This document shows, piece after piece, positions 24,491-34,688 of a DNA stretch of 64,000 nucleotides. Both the position numbers and the translations under genes were made by a program. Under the pieces are notes generated by a model. The model saw nothing but the letters and a program-made list of their open reading frames with translations, had not been told where the DNA came from and made no database searches. Source of the DNA: Paenibacillus sp. W2I17 (GTDB taxonomy: Bacteria; Bacillota; Bacilli; Paenibacillales; Paenibacillaceae); NCBI RefSeq assembly GCF_030815985.1, contig NZ_JAUSXM010000001.1, positions 4,588,001-4,652,000 on the forward strand, given 5' to 3'. Position 1 is the stretch's first letter. Each line of letters begins with the position of its first letter.

Positions 24491-25188
24491 CCAAAGTCAT
24501 TACGTCAGGAAAGACCGTTGAAGATGCTGTAAACCAAGGATTGACCGAGCTTGGCGTAAGTCGGGACAAGGTCGAGATACAAGTGTTAGAGCAGCCGTCA
24601 AAAGGATTCCTGGGTTTGTTCGGGGTGAGGGCGGCCAAAGTTGAAGTGAAATTATTGCCTGTGCCGGAAGTTGTTCCACAGCCGATCAAGCCAGCTGCAT
24701 ACAAACCTGAAGTAGATGCATTACTCGAGGATGTTGCAGCTAAAAATCCCTATGAAGAAGCGGCTGCTTTCTTGAAAGAGGTCGCAGCAGGTATGGGACT
24801 GGATGTTGAAGTGCATATCAAAAAACAGCGGGATGGACATATCTTCAATATTGCCGGCGAAGATCTGGGCATGATTATTGGCAGACGTGGACAGACGCTG
24901 GATGCGCTCCAGTATCTAACGAACATTGTAGCGAACCGATATTCGGAAAGCTTCGTTCGAATTGTGCTCGACGCGGAGAATTTCCGTCAACGTCGGCGGA
25001 AGACGCTGGAGGATCTGGCTGAACGGTTGGCTGGACAAGCAATCCGTACCGGTAAGGAAGTTGTACTGGAACCAATGCCTCCGCTCGAACGAAAAGTCAT
25101 CCATGCAAAACTGCAAAATCACCCGCAGATTAAAACGTTAAGTAAGGGCGAGGAGCCTAATCGGCGTGTGGTTATTACGACGAAATAA
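24487..25188 (+). CDS. jag: RNA-binding protein Jag (KhpB)
   Basis: Jag/KhpB binds RNA and influences cell division and envelope genes in Gram-positive bacteria; it is usually encoded next to yidC. The 233-residue protein has an N-terminal Jag_N domain (MTKVITSGKTVEDAVNQGL), a Pro/Glu-rich linker, a KH domain with GMIIGRRGQTLDALQYL, and a C-terminal R3H domain ending RKVIHAKLQNHPQIKTLS and EEPNRRVVIT. Its ATG overlaps the yidC stop (ATGA), indicating an operon. A strong terminator follows. Confidence 0.94.
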   Translation: MTKVITSGKTVEDAVNQGLTELGVSRDKVEIQVLEQPSKGFLGLFGVRAAKVEVKLLPVPEVVPQPIKPAAYKPEVDALLEDVAAKNPYEEAAAFLKEVAAGMGLDVEVHIKKQRDGHIFNIAGEDLGMIIGRRGQTLDALQYLTNIVANRYSESFVRIVLDAENFRQRRRKTLEDLAERLAGQAIRTGKEVVLEPMPPLERKVIHAKLQNHPQIKTLSKGEEPNRRVVITTK

Positions 25189-25203
25189 CACGAAATTGAA
25201 GAC

Positions 25204-25243
25204 GCAATGGCTTCCTGCCCGGTGCAGAAGCCATTGCTTTTTT
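25204..25243 (+). terminator. yidC-jag terminator
   Basis: GCAATGGCTTC / GAAGCCATTGC, an 11-bp perfect stem followed by six T, 15 bp after jag. Confidence 0.92.
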
Positions 25244-25399
25244 CGTACAGAAGCAATTTGATAAGGTGCATAGCACAGGTAAACATTCAACTTAATACGA
25301 TAAGCAGCATGTCATATGTTATATCATTAATAGATTTGAAAATGGATATGGCGTCCCCTGAGGGGCGGCAATTTTAAAATAGAGCAAGGAGAGATAACC

Positions 25400-26776
25400 A
25401 TGATCAGTGATACGATCACAGCGATATCAACGGCTGTCGGAGAGGCGGGTATCGCCGTGATCCGGGTCAGCGGCCCGGATGCAGTGTCGGAGACGGAAAA
25501 GATTTTTCGCAGCAAAACCCCTTTAACTCAGGCAGCATCTCACACGGTTCATTATGGTCATATCATAGATCCCGTTAATGGGGAAAAGATTGAGGAAGTA
25601 CTGGTTACTGTAATGCGGGCACCACGCTCGTTCACAACAGAAGATGTCGTGGAGATCAGTGCGCATGGCGGTGTAGTGTCTGTAAAACGGGTCATGGACC
25701 TGCTGTTACAGCTTGATATTCGCCTGGCTGAACCCGGTGAGTTCACGAAGCGTGCTTTCCTTAATGGGCGGATTGATCTGTCTCAGGCGGAAGGTGTCAT
25801 GGATCTTATTCGTTCCAAATCGGACAGAGCTTTCTCGGTTGCATTGAAACAGGTTGAAGGCAAACTATCCTCCAAACTACGTGATCTACGATATACATTG
25901 GTGGAAACACTGGCTCATATTGAAGTGAATATCGATTATCCCGAACATGATGTGGAGTCGTTAACGTCTGATTTTATTAAAGAGAAGTCCAGTCAGGTTA
26001 TGACTGAAATTGATAAATTGCTGACTACAGCAGAGCAAGGAAAGATCCTGCGAGAAGGTATTACGACGGCTATCGTTGGACGACCTAACGTAGGTAAATC
26101 CTCCTTGATGAATACACTTGCGCAAGACAATCGGGCCATCGTCACGGACATTCCAGGAACAACTCGCGATGTGATCGAGGAGTTCATTACGATCAATAAT
26201 ATCCCACTGAAGTTGCTGGATACGGCAGGAATCCGGGAAACAATGGACGTTGTAGAGAAGATCGGGGTAGAACGCTCTCGTTCTGCAGTAAGTGAAGCCG
26301 ATCTGATCTTGATGGTTGTGAATGCTGCGGAGCCACTTCATCCCGATGAGATTGAATTATTGGAACAAATCCGCGGTAGACAATCGATAATCATTATGAA
26401 TAAAATGGACTTAACGCCACAGGTAGAACGTGACGTGCTGCTTCGTTACATTCCGGAAGAACGGCTTGTACCGATGTCGGTGAAAGATGATCTGGGTGTG
26501 GATCGACTGGAAGATGCCATCTCTACGCTATTCTTCAGTGGTAAACTGGAGTCCGCAGATCTGACCTATGTCAGTAATGTGCGTCATATTGCTTTGCTCA
26601 AAAAAGCGAAGCAGTCCCTGGTGGATGCCTATGAAGCAGCAGAGCAGTTCATTCCGATCGATATGATACAGATTGATGTTCGTTTGGCGTGGGAGCATTT
26701 GGGCGAGATTGTTGGAGATACAGCACATGATGCATTAATTGATCAGATTTTCTCCCAGTTCTGTCTAGGAAAGTAA
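25400..26776 (+). CDS. mnmE: tRNA uridine-5-carboxymethylaminomethyl modification GTPase MnmE
   Basis: MnmE acts with MnmG to modify the wobble uridine (U34) of certain tRNAs, using methylene-THF and GTP hydrolysis. The 458-residue protein has the N-terminal tetrahydrofolate-binding domain (ending near FTKRAFLNGRIDLSQAEGV), a helical domain interrupted by a Ras-like G domain (GRPNVGKSSLMN, DTAGI, NKMD), and the C-terminal CxGK motif seen as FCLGK at the very end. AAGGAG precedes the ATG. It is followed by mnmG after 222 bp. Confidence 0.97.
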   Translation: MISDTITAISTAVGEAGIAVIRVSGPDAVSETEKIFRSKTPLTQAASHTVHYGHIIDPVNGEKIEEVLVTVMRAPRSFTTEDVVEISAHGGVVSVKRVMDLLLQLDIRLAEPGEFTKRAFLNGRIDLSQAEGVMDLIRSKSDRAFSVALKQVEGKLSSKLRDLRYTLVETLAHIEVNIDYPEHDVESLTSDFIKEKSSQVMTEIDKLLTTAEQGKILREGITTAIVGRPNVGKSSLMNTLAQDNRAIVTDIPGTTRDVIEEFITINNIPLKLLDTAGIRETMDVVEKIGVERSRSAVSEADLILMVVNAAEPLHPDEIELLEQIRGRQSIIIMNKMDLTPQVERDVLLRYIPEERLVPMSVKDDLGVDRLEDAISTLFFSGKLESADLTYVSNVRHIALLKKAKQSLVDAYEAAEQFIPIDMIQIDVRLAWEHLGEIVGDTAHDALIDQIFSQFCLGK

Positions 26777-26998
26777 AAATAATATACTGCCGATTGAGTT
26801 AAATCGTAGTGTATGATGGAGAGGTACAATTTCTGCCTGTTGTCAAAGGATGGAATGATATTGTAGCCATTACGTGTTGGTTTCATATAGATAGGAATGC
26901 AAGTTCCGATGAACGGTTAGAAGTAGTTTCATTATTGTAGAACATGATCCGTCTGCGTGAGTTACACCAAATGCAGCGGAATAAGGAGGTAAACGGGA

Positions 26999-28888
26999 AT
27001 GGCTTTTGATGGCGGCAGTTATGATGTAATCGTCGTTGGTGCAGGACATGCTGGTGTGGAATCCGCGCTGGCCGCAGCTCGTATGGGGTCCAAAACACTA
27101 ATGATTACGATCAATCTGGACATGGTGGCCTTTATGCCTTGTAACCCATCTATTGGGGGACCGGCCAAAGGACATGTTGTGCGCGAGATTGATGCACTTG
27201 GTGGAGAAATGGGACGGAATATCGATAAAACCTTTATTCAGATGCGGATGCTTAACACGGGGAAAGGGCCTGCTGTTCACGCGCTTCGCGCTCAGGCAGA
27301 TAAATTCTCCTACCAGCATAAAATGAAGGAAACGATGGAGAATGAACGTAATCTGACAATGCGTCAGGGTATGGTTGATTCACTGATCGTTGAAGACGGA
27401 AAATGTGTAGGCGTTGTGACTCAGACCGGAACAGAGTATCGGGCCAAAGCGGTCGTTCTGACAACAGGCACATACTTGCGCGGCAAAGTGATCATGGGTG
27501 AGTTGATGTATGAGAGTGGACCAAACAATCAACAACCCTCTCTTAAATTGTCAGAGAATCTGCGTGAACTGGGCTTTGATCTGGTTCGTTTCAAAACGGG
27601 TACACCACCACGTGTGCATAAGGATACGATTGATTTTAGCAAAACCGAAATTCAGCCTGGCGATGACAAGCCGAAGTTCTTTTCCTATGAAACAGAATCT
27701 TCCGATAATGAGCAGTTGCCTTGCTGGTTGACGTATACATCTGTGGATACACATCAGATTATTAATGATAATCTGCATCGTGCTCCGATGTTCTCGGGGC
27801 TTATTGAAGGAACCGGACCACGTTATTGCCCTTCCATTGAAGATAAAATTGTTCGTTTCAGCGACAAGCCGAAACATCAGATATTCCTTGAGCCGGAAGG
27901 CAAGAATACATCCGAGTATTACGTACAGGGGTTGTCTACGAGTATGCCAGAAGACGTTCAACTGGCTATGCTGCGTTCAATTCCAGGTATGGAAAAAGTG
28001 GAAATGATGCGTAATGGTTATGCGATTGAATACGATGCGATGGTGCCTACACAATTGTGGCCATCACTGGAAACTAAACGTCTACCAGGTCTGTTTACGG
28101 CGGGTCAGATTAATGGTACCTCCGGTTATGAAGAAGCAGCAGGACAAGGTGTTATGGCTGGAATCAACGCTGCACTCAAAGTACAGGGGAAAGAGCCGGT
28201 AATACTGGATCGTTCCCAAGGTTATATTGGCGTGCTGATTGATGATCTGGTGACAAAGGGTACAAATGAACCGTATCGTCTGTTGACTTCACGCGCTGAG
28301 TATCGTCTGTTGCTTCGCCATGATAATGCAGATATGCGTTTGACGGAAATCGGACATGACATTGGCCTGATCCCTGAAGAGCGTTATGCGAAATTCCTGG
28401 ATAAAAAGGCGAAAGTCGAGCAGGAAGTTGCACGTCTGAAAGTGGCTAAAGCTCGCCCAGTTGAAGTGAACGCGAAACTGGAAGAGTACGGATCTACACC
28501 TATTCAAGATGGCAGTACGTTGCTTACCTTGCTGCGTCGCCCGGAGCTGGGGTATGAACTGATTGAACAGCTCTCACCATCTGAGGTAGAACTGACAGCA
28601 GATATGAAAGAACAAGTGGAAATACAAATTAAATATGCGGGTTATATTGAGAAACAATTGATCCACGTGGAACGTTTGCAAAAGATGGAGAAAAAGAAAA
28701 TTCCGGACACGATCGTATATGATGAGATTCATGGTCTTGCTATGGAAGCCAAACAGAAGCTCGCTACGATTCGTCCAATCTCGATTGGTCAGGCTTCTCG
28801 TATTGCTGGAGTTACTCCTGCCGACATCTCCATTCTGCTGGTCTACCTGGAGCATTATAACCGTGTAACCGCAGCAAGGGGACAATAA
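26999..28888 (+). CDS. mnmG: tRNA uridine-5-carboxymethylaminomethyl modification enzyme MnmG
   Basis: MnmG (GidA) is the FAD-dependent partner of MnmE in U34 modification of tRNA. The 629-residue protein starts with the FAD-binding Rossmann motif [20 protein letters not shown] and carries the family signatures [18 protein letters not shown] and [17 protein letters not shown]. The C-terminal helical domain, which recruits MnmE, includes [28 protein letters not shown] lies upstream of the ATG. Its TAA overlaps the rsmG ATG by one base (TAATG), so translational coupling is likely. Confidence 0.97.
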   Translation: MAFDGGSYDVIVVGAGHAGVESALAAARMGSKTLMITINLDMVAFMPCNPSIGGPAKGHVVREIDALGGEMGRNIDKTFIQMRMLNTGKGPAVHALRAQADKFSYQHKMKETMENERNLTMRQGMVDSLIVEDGKCVGVVTQTGTEYRAKAVVLTTGTYLRGKVIMGELMYESGPNNQQPSLKLSENLRELGFDLVRFKTGTPPRVHKDTIDFSKTEIQPGDDKPKFFSYETESSDNEQLPCWLTYTSVDTHQIINDNLHRAPMFSGLIEGTGPRYCPSIEDKIVRFSDKPKHQIFLEPEGKNTSEYYVQGLSTSMPEDVQLAMLRSIPGMEKVEMMRNGYAIEYDAMVPTQLWPSLETKRLPGLFTAGQINGTSGYEEAAGQGVMAGINAALKVQGKEPVILDRSQGYIGVLIDDLVTKGTNEPYRLLTSRAEYRLLLRHDNADMRLTEIGHDIGLIPEERYAKFLDKKAKVEQEVARLKVAKARPVEVNAKLEEYGSTPIQDGSTLLTLLRRPELGYELIEQLSPSEVELTADMKEQVEIQIKYAGYIEKQLIHVERLQKMEKKKIPDTIVYDEIHGLAMEAKQKLATIRPISIGQASRIAGVTPADISILLVYLEHYNRVTAARGQ

Positions 28889-29610
28889 TGGACGATATTC
28901 AACAGCAACTGCAGCGGCGCTTAAAGAAACATGGATTAGAGCTGGGCGAACTCCAGTGGGAGCAATTCGAATTGTATTATCAGGAACTGGTATCCTGGAA
29001 TGAAAAGATGAATCTGACTGGAATTACGGATCGGGAGCAAGTGTATACAAAACATTTCTATGATTCGGTATCGCTGGCTTTTTATACTGACATAACCAAA
29101 GTGAATAAGCTTGCTGACATTGGATCAGGAGCGGGTTTTCCGGGATTGCCACTGAAGATCTGTTTCCCGCATATTAAGCTTACGATCATTGATTCATTAA
29201 ATAAACGTATTGGCTTTCTACAGCATGTGGTAGATATCCTTGGTCTGACTGATGTGGAATTGGTCCATGGACGTGCTGAAGAGATTGGACGCAAAGAAGG
29301 GTATCGTGACAGCTACGATCTCGTTACGGCGCGTGCAGTAGCCAAGCTGGCTGTGCTGAATGAATTCTGCCTTCCGTTTGTTCGTAAAAGTGGAATATTC
29401 GCTGCCATGAAGGGCGGAGACCCGCGTGAAGAAATGAAGGAAGCGGAGTTCAGCTTCAATCAGCTGAAAGGACGGGTTAAGGCCGTTCATCCTTTCCAGC
29501 TGCCGGTTGAAGAATCAGAGCGTCACATCATTCTGATTCAGAAATTTGATAAGACACCATATAAGTATCCGCGTAAACCAGGTACTCCAATGAAGACTCC
29601 GCTGATATAG
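28888..29610 (+). CDS. rsmG: 16S rRNA (guanine-N7)-methyltransferase RsmG
   Basis: RsmG (GidB) methylates N7 of G527 in 16S rRNA with S-adenosylmethionine; loss gives low-level streptomycin resistance. The 240-residue protein has the SAM-binding motif I in KLADIGSGAGFPGLPLKI, followed by LTIIDSLNKRIGFLQHV and the motif VTARAVAKLAVLNEFCLP. It overlaps the mnmG stop by one base. The transcript ends at a hairpin that contains a perfect parS site. Confidence 0.96.
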   Translation: MDDIQQQLQRRLKKHGLELGELQWEQFELYYQELVSWNEKMNLTGITDREQVYTKHFYDSVSLAFYTDITKVNKLADIGSGAGFPGLPLKICFPHIKLTIIDSLNKRIGFLQHVVDILGLTDVELVHGRAEEIGRKEGYRDSYDLVTARAVAKLAVLNEFCLPFVRKSGIFAAMKGGDPREEMKEAEFSFNQLKGRVKAVHPFQLPVEESERHIILIQKFDKTPYKYPRKPGTPMKTPLI

Positions 29611-29664
29611 TTGCGTGATGGTTTTGAAGTAAGTCAAAACAAAATAGAAATTTAGACATAGATA

Positions 29665-29698
29665 AAGAGGATGTTTCACGTGAAACATTCTCTTTTTT
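29665..29698 (+). terminator. rsmG terminator built on parS
   Basis: AAGAGGATGTTTCACG pairs with TGAAACATTCTCTTTT (one G-T bulge-like mismatch) and is followed by a T run. The central 16 bp of the stem is the parS palindrome, so the same bases form an RNA hairpin and a ParB site. No gene is seen in the rest of the 29611-30124 gap. Confidence 0.75.
29672..29687. other. parS: parS centromere site (perfect)
   Basis: TGTTTCACGTGAAACA is an exact match to the universal bacterial parS consensus. It lies 1.4 kb from parA and 2.2 kb from parB, inside the rsmG terminator. ParB loads here and spreads to organise the origin region; Soj and Noc are encoded just downstream. Confidence 0.95.
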
Positions 29699-30124
29699 TG
29701 TTTTCTGAAATGTAGGACTGGATCAACATTACAGATACTTCGTATTGCATATCTCTTAAAGAACCTGCAATGATGAATTTTACGCACAGTAACTCATGAA
29801 CAATTTCATTAATTGAATGTGTGCAAGTCGTCATATTTCCAATATTCACAAAGAAAAAGCAGGAAAATTAGCAGAGTTTAAAGAATAGGTAAGCATAGGA
29901 TTATGATAGAAAAGATGATAGAATAGAAGTATCCGATCCTGGGTCACAGCGATCATAGATTATATGTATAGATAGATGGATATGCGTTCGATGTTGCATG
30001 ACAGAAAGCGTTATGAAAGGCAAAACTTATTCCAAGAACGATGCATGTGAAAGGTCGCATATTGAATAAGAAGCACCTGCAAAGACTGTGGGAGCTATTA
30101 CGAAACTAGGTGGTAATCTGCGGA

Positions 30125-30943
30125 ATGAAAGAACAATTTTCGAAGTTGTTTGGTTTGGCGGAGCGCAATAACGGAGATGAGATCAAACAGATTCCGGTTA
30201 ATGAAATTGTGAGCAGCCCATATCAACCCCGTACTATTTTTGATGATGATAAAATTGATGAGTTGTTGCAGACGATCAAAACACATGGTGTAATTCAGCC
30301 TATTGTCGTTCGCGTGCGAAATGGATCATATGAGATTATTGCCGGGGAACGTCGCTGGCGTGCAGTTCGAAAATTGGGTTTGGATACGATTCCGGCTATT
30401 GTGCGTGAATTCAACGACTCTCAGGCCGCATCCATTGCACTGATTGAGAACTTGCAGCGTGAAGGATTGACTTCAATTGAGGAAGCTGTCGCTTATCAGA
30501 AGCTGATCGACTTGCATCAACTGACACAGGAAAGTCTGGCACAACGACTCGGCAAAAGCCAGTCAACCATCGCCAACAAAATTCGATTGTTACAGCTTCC
30601 AGAAGGCATTAAGGCCGCATTGATGGAACGCAAAATTACTGAACGGCATGCAAGAGCATTACTTTCTCTGGATACGGAAGAACTGCAGATGAAGTTGCTC
30701 GGTGAGATTATCGAAAAAGAATTAAATGTGAAACAGACAGAGGCACGTGTTGCCTTCTACAAGGAATCTTCTAAGATTAAAAAATCTAGACGTGTTTCCT
30801 TTACCAAGGATGTAAGGCTTGCACTTAATACAATTCGCCAATCCATTGATATGGTAACTGGCTCTGGTCTGGACATCAAAACAAAAGAAGCAGACCATGA
30901 GGATCATTATGAGATCGTTATCCATATTCCAAAACGCAAATAA
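30125..30943 (+). CDS. noc: Nucleoid occlusion protein Noc
   Basis: Noc is a ParB-family CTP-dependent DNA-binding protein that keeps the division septum off the nucleoid by attaching DNA to the membrane. The 272-residue protein has a short N-terminal amphipathic region ([16 protein letters not shown]), the ParB nuclease-like/CTPase domain ([43 protein letters not shown]), and a helix-turn-helix ([17 protein letters not shown]). The position between rsmG and parA, plus the second ParB paralogue downstream, separates it from Spo0J. I placed the start at the ATG rather than at a GTG five codons upstream; AGGTGG lies 11 bases before it. Confidence 0.9.
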   Translation: MKEQFSKLFGLAERNNGDEIKQIPVNEIVSSPYQPRTIFDDDKIDELLQTIKTHGVIQPIVVRVRNGSYEIIAGERRWRAVRKLGLDTIPAIVREFNDSQAASIALIENLQREGLTSIEEAVAYQKLIDLHQLTQESLAQRLGKSQSTIANKIRLLQLPEGIKAALMERKITERHARALLSLDTEELQMKLLGEIIEKELNVKQTEARVAFYKESSKIKKSRRVSFTKDVRLALNTIRQSIDMVTGSGLDIKTKEADHEDHYEIVIHIPKRK

Positions 30944-30955
30944 TTGAAGCTTATG

Positions 30956-30975
30956 GCGGCAATGGGCCGCTTTTT
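30956..30975 (+). terminator. noc terminator
   Basis: GCGGC / GCCGC stem with a 5-nt loop followed by TTTTT, 12 bp after noc. Confidence 0.7.
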
Positions 30976-31132
30976 ATGTCTATAAAGCAAGCTAGATCTG
31001 ACATTTTTAAAGAACGGTCGGTATATTGATGGAACGGTAGTTGTTGTTTGTGTGGACGATAGCCGCCTGCTTTTTGTTAACAATATCTCACAACCTACAG
31101 AAAAGACTCCTATTTTATTTGAGGTGAAGTAA

Positions 31133-31894
31133 TTGTCTAAGATTATGGCCGTAGCAAATCAAAAGGGCGGTGTGGGGAAAACGACGACATCTGTTAACTT
31201 GGGTGCAGGACTGGCTTCACTCGGGAAAAGAGTATTGCTTGTCGATATTGACCCTCAGGGGAATACAACTAGCGGAGTCGGAATCAATAAAGCAGATGTG
31301 GCTAATTGTATATATGATGTCATTATTAATGAGGTTCCTCCTCAAGAAGCGATTGTGGAGACTCAGATTGAAGGCCTTCATATCATACCTGCAACGATTC
31401 AGCTTGCCGGAGCCGAGATCGAATTGGTGTCCACGATATCACGGGAAGTTCGCCTGAAAAAATCACTCGCCATGGTGAAAAAAAACTATGATTACATACT
31501 GATCGATTGTCCACCATCCCTTGGTATGTTAACGATCAATTCGTTGACTGCTTCCGATTCGGTGATCATTCCGATTCAGTGTGAGTATTATGCACTTGAA
31601 GGATTAAGTCAGTTGCTCAATACGGTTCGTCTGGTACAGAAACATCTGAATACATCCCTGCAGATTGAAGGGGTATTGCTGACGATGTTTGATGCGCGGA
31701 CCAATCTGGGAATTCAGGTTATTGAAGAAGTGAAAAAGTATTTTCAACAAAAAGTATATCAAACAATTATTCCGCGTAACGTACGGCTTAGTGAAGCACC
31801 ATCTCATGGTCAATCCATTATCACGTATGACCCTCGTTCAAGAGGGGCGGAAGTGTATTTAGAGCTCGCAAAGGAAGTGATTTCTTATGAGTAA
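31133..31894 (+). CDS. parA: Chromosome-partitioning ATPase ParA (Soj)
   Basis: Soj is a ParA/MinD ATPase that works with Spo0J in origin segregation and, in Bacillus, regulates DnaA directly. The 253-residue protein opens with the deviant Walker A motif KGGVGKTTTSVNLGAGL, has VLLVDIDPQGNTTSG, and a Walker B-type segment YDYILIDCPPSLG. The TTG start is supported by GAGGTGA five bases upstream and by the conserved N-terminus SKIMAVANQKGG. It overlaps parB by 8 bp, so the two are translationally coupled. Confidence 0.95.
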   Translation: MSKIMAVANQKGGVGKTTTSVNLGAGLASLGKRVLLVDIDPQGNTTSGVGINKADVANCIYDVIINEVPPQEAIVETQIEGLHIIPATIQLAGAEIELVSTISREVRLKKSLAMVKKNYDYILIDCPPSLGMLTINSLTASDSVIIPIQCEYYALEGLSQLLNTVRLVQKHLNTSLQIEGVLLTMFDARTNLGIQVIEEVKKYFQQKVYQTIIPRNVRLSEAPSHGQSIITYDPRSRGAEVYLELAKEVISYE

Positions 31895-32732
31895 GCGGCT
31901 TGGAAAAGGTCTTGATGCCCTCATTCCTTCGCTTTCAATTAATGACGATGATAAAGTCGTAGAAATCCCGATTAGTCAACTGCGGGCTAACCCCTATCAA
32001 CCACGTAAAGTATTTGATGAGGGCGCAATACATGAACTTGCTGAGTCCATTCGTCAGCATGGTGTCATACAACCAATTATTGTTCGTCCTGTATTACGAG
32101 GTTATGAGATTATCGCCGGAGAACGACGGTTCAGAGCTTCGCAATATTGTGGTAATGCCACGGTACCGGCTGTAGTCCGCAACTTCAGTGATCAGCAGGT
32201 AATGGAGATTGCGTTAATCGAGAACCTGCAACGGGAGAATCTGAACGCCATGGAAGTTGCAGTTGCTTATCAGGGGTTAATGGATCAATTCGCGTTGACT
32301 CAGGAAGAGTTGTCTGTAAAAGTAGGTAAATCACGTTCTCACATTGCTAACTTCTTGCGTCTGTTATCGTTGCCGGAAGAGGTAAAAGACCATGTTTCAC
32401 GTGGAACATTATCTATGGGACATGCACGTGCGATCGTTGGTGTGAAAGACGAGGTTGTGGTGAAGCAACTTGCCAAACAAACTATTGATCAGCAATGGAG
32501 TGTACGTGAGTTGGAGGAAGCTGTTCAACAATTGGATCGCTCCAAAACAGGTGAAGCTAAATCCAAATCGAAGTTAAAAAAGAAAGATCCATTCATTGAT
32601 ACATTGGAAGAATCTCTTCGTGAACGTTTCAAAACCACAGTGAAAATCAAGCACAATAAAGATAAAGGTAAAATTGAGCTCAACTACTACAGTCAACAGG
32701 ATCTGGAACGGCTATTGGAATTGTTACAATAA
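31887..32732 (+). CDS. parB: Chromosome-partitioning protein ParB (Spo0J)
   Basis: Spo0J is a CTPase clamp that loads at parS, spreads and recruits SMC. The 281-residue protein has the N-terminal Soj-contacting segment MSKRLGKGLDALIPSL, the CTP-binding motifs ANPYQPRKVFDE and GERRFRASQYCG, ENLQRENLNAMEVAVAYQ, a helix-turn-helix (VKVGKSRSHIANFLRLLS), and a C-terminal dimerisation domain (LRERFKTTVKIK ... LERLLELLQ). Its own coding sequence contains a parS-like site, as in Bacillus subtilis. Confidence 0.96.
   Translation: MSKRLGKGLDALIPSLSINDDDKVVEIPISQLRANPYQPRKVFDEGAIHELAESIRQHGVIQPIIVRPVLRGYEIIAGERRFRASQYCGNATVPAVVRNFSDQQVMEIALIENLQRENLNAMEVAVAYQGLMDQFALTQEELSVKVGKSRSHIANFLRLLSLPEEVKDHVSRGTLSMGHARAIVGVKDEVVVKQLAKQTIDQQWSVRELEEAVQQLDRSKTGEAKSKSKLKKKDPFIDTLEESLRERFKTTVKIKHNKDKGKIELNYYSQQDLERLLELLQ
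32393..32408. other. parS: parS site within parB (one mismatch)
   Basis: TGTTTCACGTGGAACA differs from the consensus at one base. It lies inside the parB coding region, the same place as a known parS in Bacillus subtilis spo0J. Confidence 0.88.
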
Positions 32733-32779
32733 CAGTCGGGTCTAAGATTCATTAACAACATGCGGGGCTTACTCATGTC

Positions 32780-32827
32780 ATGACATATCGCCTCTGTACC
32801 ATGGAGAAACGATATGTCATTCTTTGT
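32780..32827 (+). terminator. Probable parAB terminator
   Basis: ATGACATATCG (32780-32790) pairs with CGATATGTCAT (32810-32820), an 11-bp perfect stem with a 19-nt loop, followed by TCTTTGTTT. The T tract is weak, so termination may be partial. Confidence 0.5.
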
Positions 32828-32893
32828 TTATAGGGTTATATATGCAATATGTGCAGGCGAATTATTAATTTATGGGACAGAGGTGGTTGTGAG

Positions 32894-34048
32894 GTGGAGG
32901 GAGTTATCTATCTAGATCATGCAGCAACATCTTGGCCCAAACCACCTGCTGTCGGTGATGCGATGTTGAGTGCATTGGAGATTGCCGGAGCCAATCCTGG
33001 CAGAGGAAGTCACCGTATGGCTGTTCAGGCAAGTCGTGTATTGTTCGAGGCGAGAAAATCCATATCCAATATCTTTGGAATCAAAAATGCGAATGATATT
33101 GCATTTGGATCAAATACGACAGAAGCACTGAATCTGGCGATTCAAGGCTCGCTCAGAGAGGGCGACCATGTGATTGCCACCATGGCTGAACATAACTCAG
33201 TCAGACGACCACTAGAGTATATGCGCAGACTCCGAAATGTGGAGATTGATTATGTACCTGTTGATGCTGCGGGAGCCATTGATCTGATGCAAATGGAACG
33301 TATGTTTCGCTCCAATACCAGATTGGTGGTATGTACACATAGTTCGAATCTGCTTGGCAGTATTCTTCCTATTGGAGAAATTTCGCTCCTGTGTCGTAAA
33401 CATCAGGCGATCTTATTGGTAGATGCAGCTCAGAGTGCTGGGGTTATGCCTGTGAATGTACAACAATTGGGCATAGATATGTTGGCTTTTCCAGGGCATA
33501 AGGGACTGCTTGGTCCTCAGGGTACAGGGGGCTTGTACATTGCCCCAGAGCTCGATATAGAGCCTTTACTTCATGGAGGAACAGGAAGTCAGTCAGAAGC
33601 TCTGGAGCAGCCAAAGGTGCGTCCTGATCGGTATGAAGCGGGGACGCCGAATACAGTCGGGATCGCAGGGCTGAATGCGGGTGTGAAGCATGTACTTGAG
33701 ATGACACCAGCGTTCATCTACCAACATGAGTGGGAACTGACCCAACATATAATGGATGGGCTGTCATCCGTTAAAGGCATTCGAATGCTTGGTCCAGAGA
33801 TTGGACAGCCACGCACCGGATTAGTATCTTTTACTTTAGATGGGTATGATTCAGCACAACTCGCTTTCCGATTAGATCGGAATTACGGGATTGCGGTTCG
33901 CTCCGGTTTTCATTGCACACCGCTTGCACACGAATCTGCTGGTACAACCGCTACCGGAGCAGTAAGGGCCAGTGTGGGGTACAATTCAACTAGAGAACAT
34001 GTGGAAGCACTCGTTAAGGCAGTGTTGGAATTGACTGGGGCAGACTAG
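32894..34048 (+). CDS. Class V aminotransferase, cysteine desulfurase-like
   Basis: The 384-residue PLP enzyme belongs to the class V aminotransferase/cysteine desulfurase family, which removes sulfur from cysteine for Fe-S clusters or thio-modification. The N-terminus IYLDHAATSWPKP is typical. PLP-binding features are the TTEALNLAIQG segment and the lysine in AFPGHKGLLGPQGTG; the catalytic-loop cysteine is in SGFHCTPLAHE. No scaffold protein is encoded nearby, so its physiological acceptor is unknown. I placed the start at a GTG (VEGVIYLDHAA) with AGAGGTGG just upstream, because a longer frame adds 15 residues without resemblance to the family. It lies alone between parB and a DUF4446 gene. 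Confidence 0.82.
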   Translation: MEGVIYLDHAATSWPKPPAVGDAMLSALEIAGANPGRGSHRMAVQASRVLFEARKSISNIFGIKNANDIAFGSNTTEALNLAIQGSLREGDHVIATMAEHNSVRRPLEYMRRLRNVEIDYVPVDAAGAIDLMQMERMFRSNTRLVVCTHSSNLLGSILPIGEISLLCRKHQAILLVDAAQSAGVMPVNVQQLGIDMLAFPGHKGLLGPQGTGGLYIAPELDIEPLLHGGTGSQSEALEQPKVRPDRYEAGTPNTVGIAGLNAGVKHVLEMTPAFIYQHEWELTQHIMDGLSSVKGIRMLGPEIGQPRTGLVSFTLDGYDSAQLAFRLDRNYGIAVRSGFHCTPLAHESAGTTATGAVRASVGYNSTREHVEALVKAVLELTGAD

Positions 34049-34187
34049 ATTAGAGTTGAAATGATGAACTCATTTGATATAGGTTGCTTGATTGAGCTTA
34101 TGGATATCGGCTTGATTTATAATGAATGATAATATTACAGGACAGACGTTAATCTGATCAAAAATATAGAGGGGTAGTTGCAATTAC

Positions 34188-34688
34188 ATGGCTGAATTAA
34201 ACGAGCTGATTCTGGAACAGCTGTTATGGATTATTGGCGGAATGGCATTACTTACGGTGATCTTGCTGATTGTGAGTATTGTTCAAGGGGCAAAGTTACG
34301 AAAGTTTAAACGTAAATATGAAGCCATGATGGCTGGCAGTGGAGTAGAGGACCTGGAATCATTGCTGATTAATCTGAAACTTCAGATGGACAGCATTGAG
34401 GATGAACACAAACTGCAAACGAATCAGCTGCAAGTTGTCATGCAAAAGCTGACCCGTATTCAAGGTAAAGTTGGCGTGAAAAGGTACAATGCATATGGAG
34501 AGCGTGGCAGTGATCTGAGCTTCTCAATGGCTATGATTAACGATAGCCAGGATGGCATGATCCTTACGGGGATATATAACCGTGACGGTTCTTACGTATA
34601 TGCCAAACCTCTTAAAGGGGGAGAGTCCACGTATACTCTGTCCCCAGAGGAAAAGGAAGCTATTACTCTGGCACAGCAAGCAGAGTAG
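34188..34688 (+). CDS. DUF4446 family membrane-anchored protein
   Basis: The 166-residue protein has one N-terminal membrane segment (about residues 9-33, [20 protein letters not shown]), a coiled-coil-like middle (residues about 38-90), and a conserved C-terminal domain containing [20 protein letters not shown] and [20 protein letters not shown], which I recognise as DUF4446. Such genes are common beside parB in Bacillales; function is unknown. The ribosome binding site is weak. The 3' end overlaps the convergent yyaC reading frame by 26 bp. Confidence 0.75.
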   Translation: MAELNELILEQLLWIIGGMALLTVILLIVSIVQGAKLRKFKRKYEAMMAGSGVEDLESLLINLKLQMDSIEDEHKLQTNQLQVVMQKLTRIQGKVGVKRYNAYGERGSDLSFSMAMINDSQDGMILTGIYNRDGSYVYAKPLKGGESTYTLSPEEKEAITLAQQAE

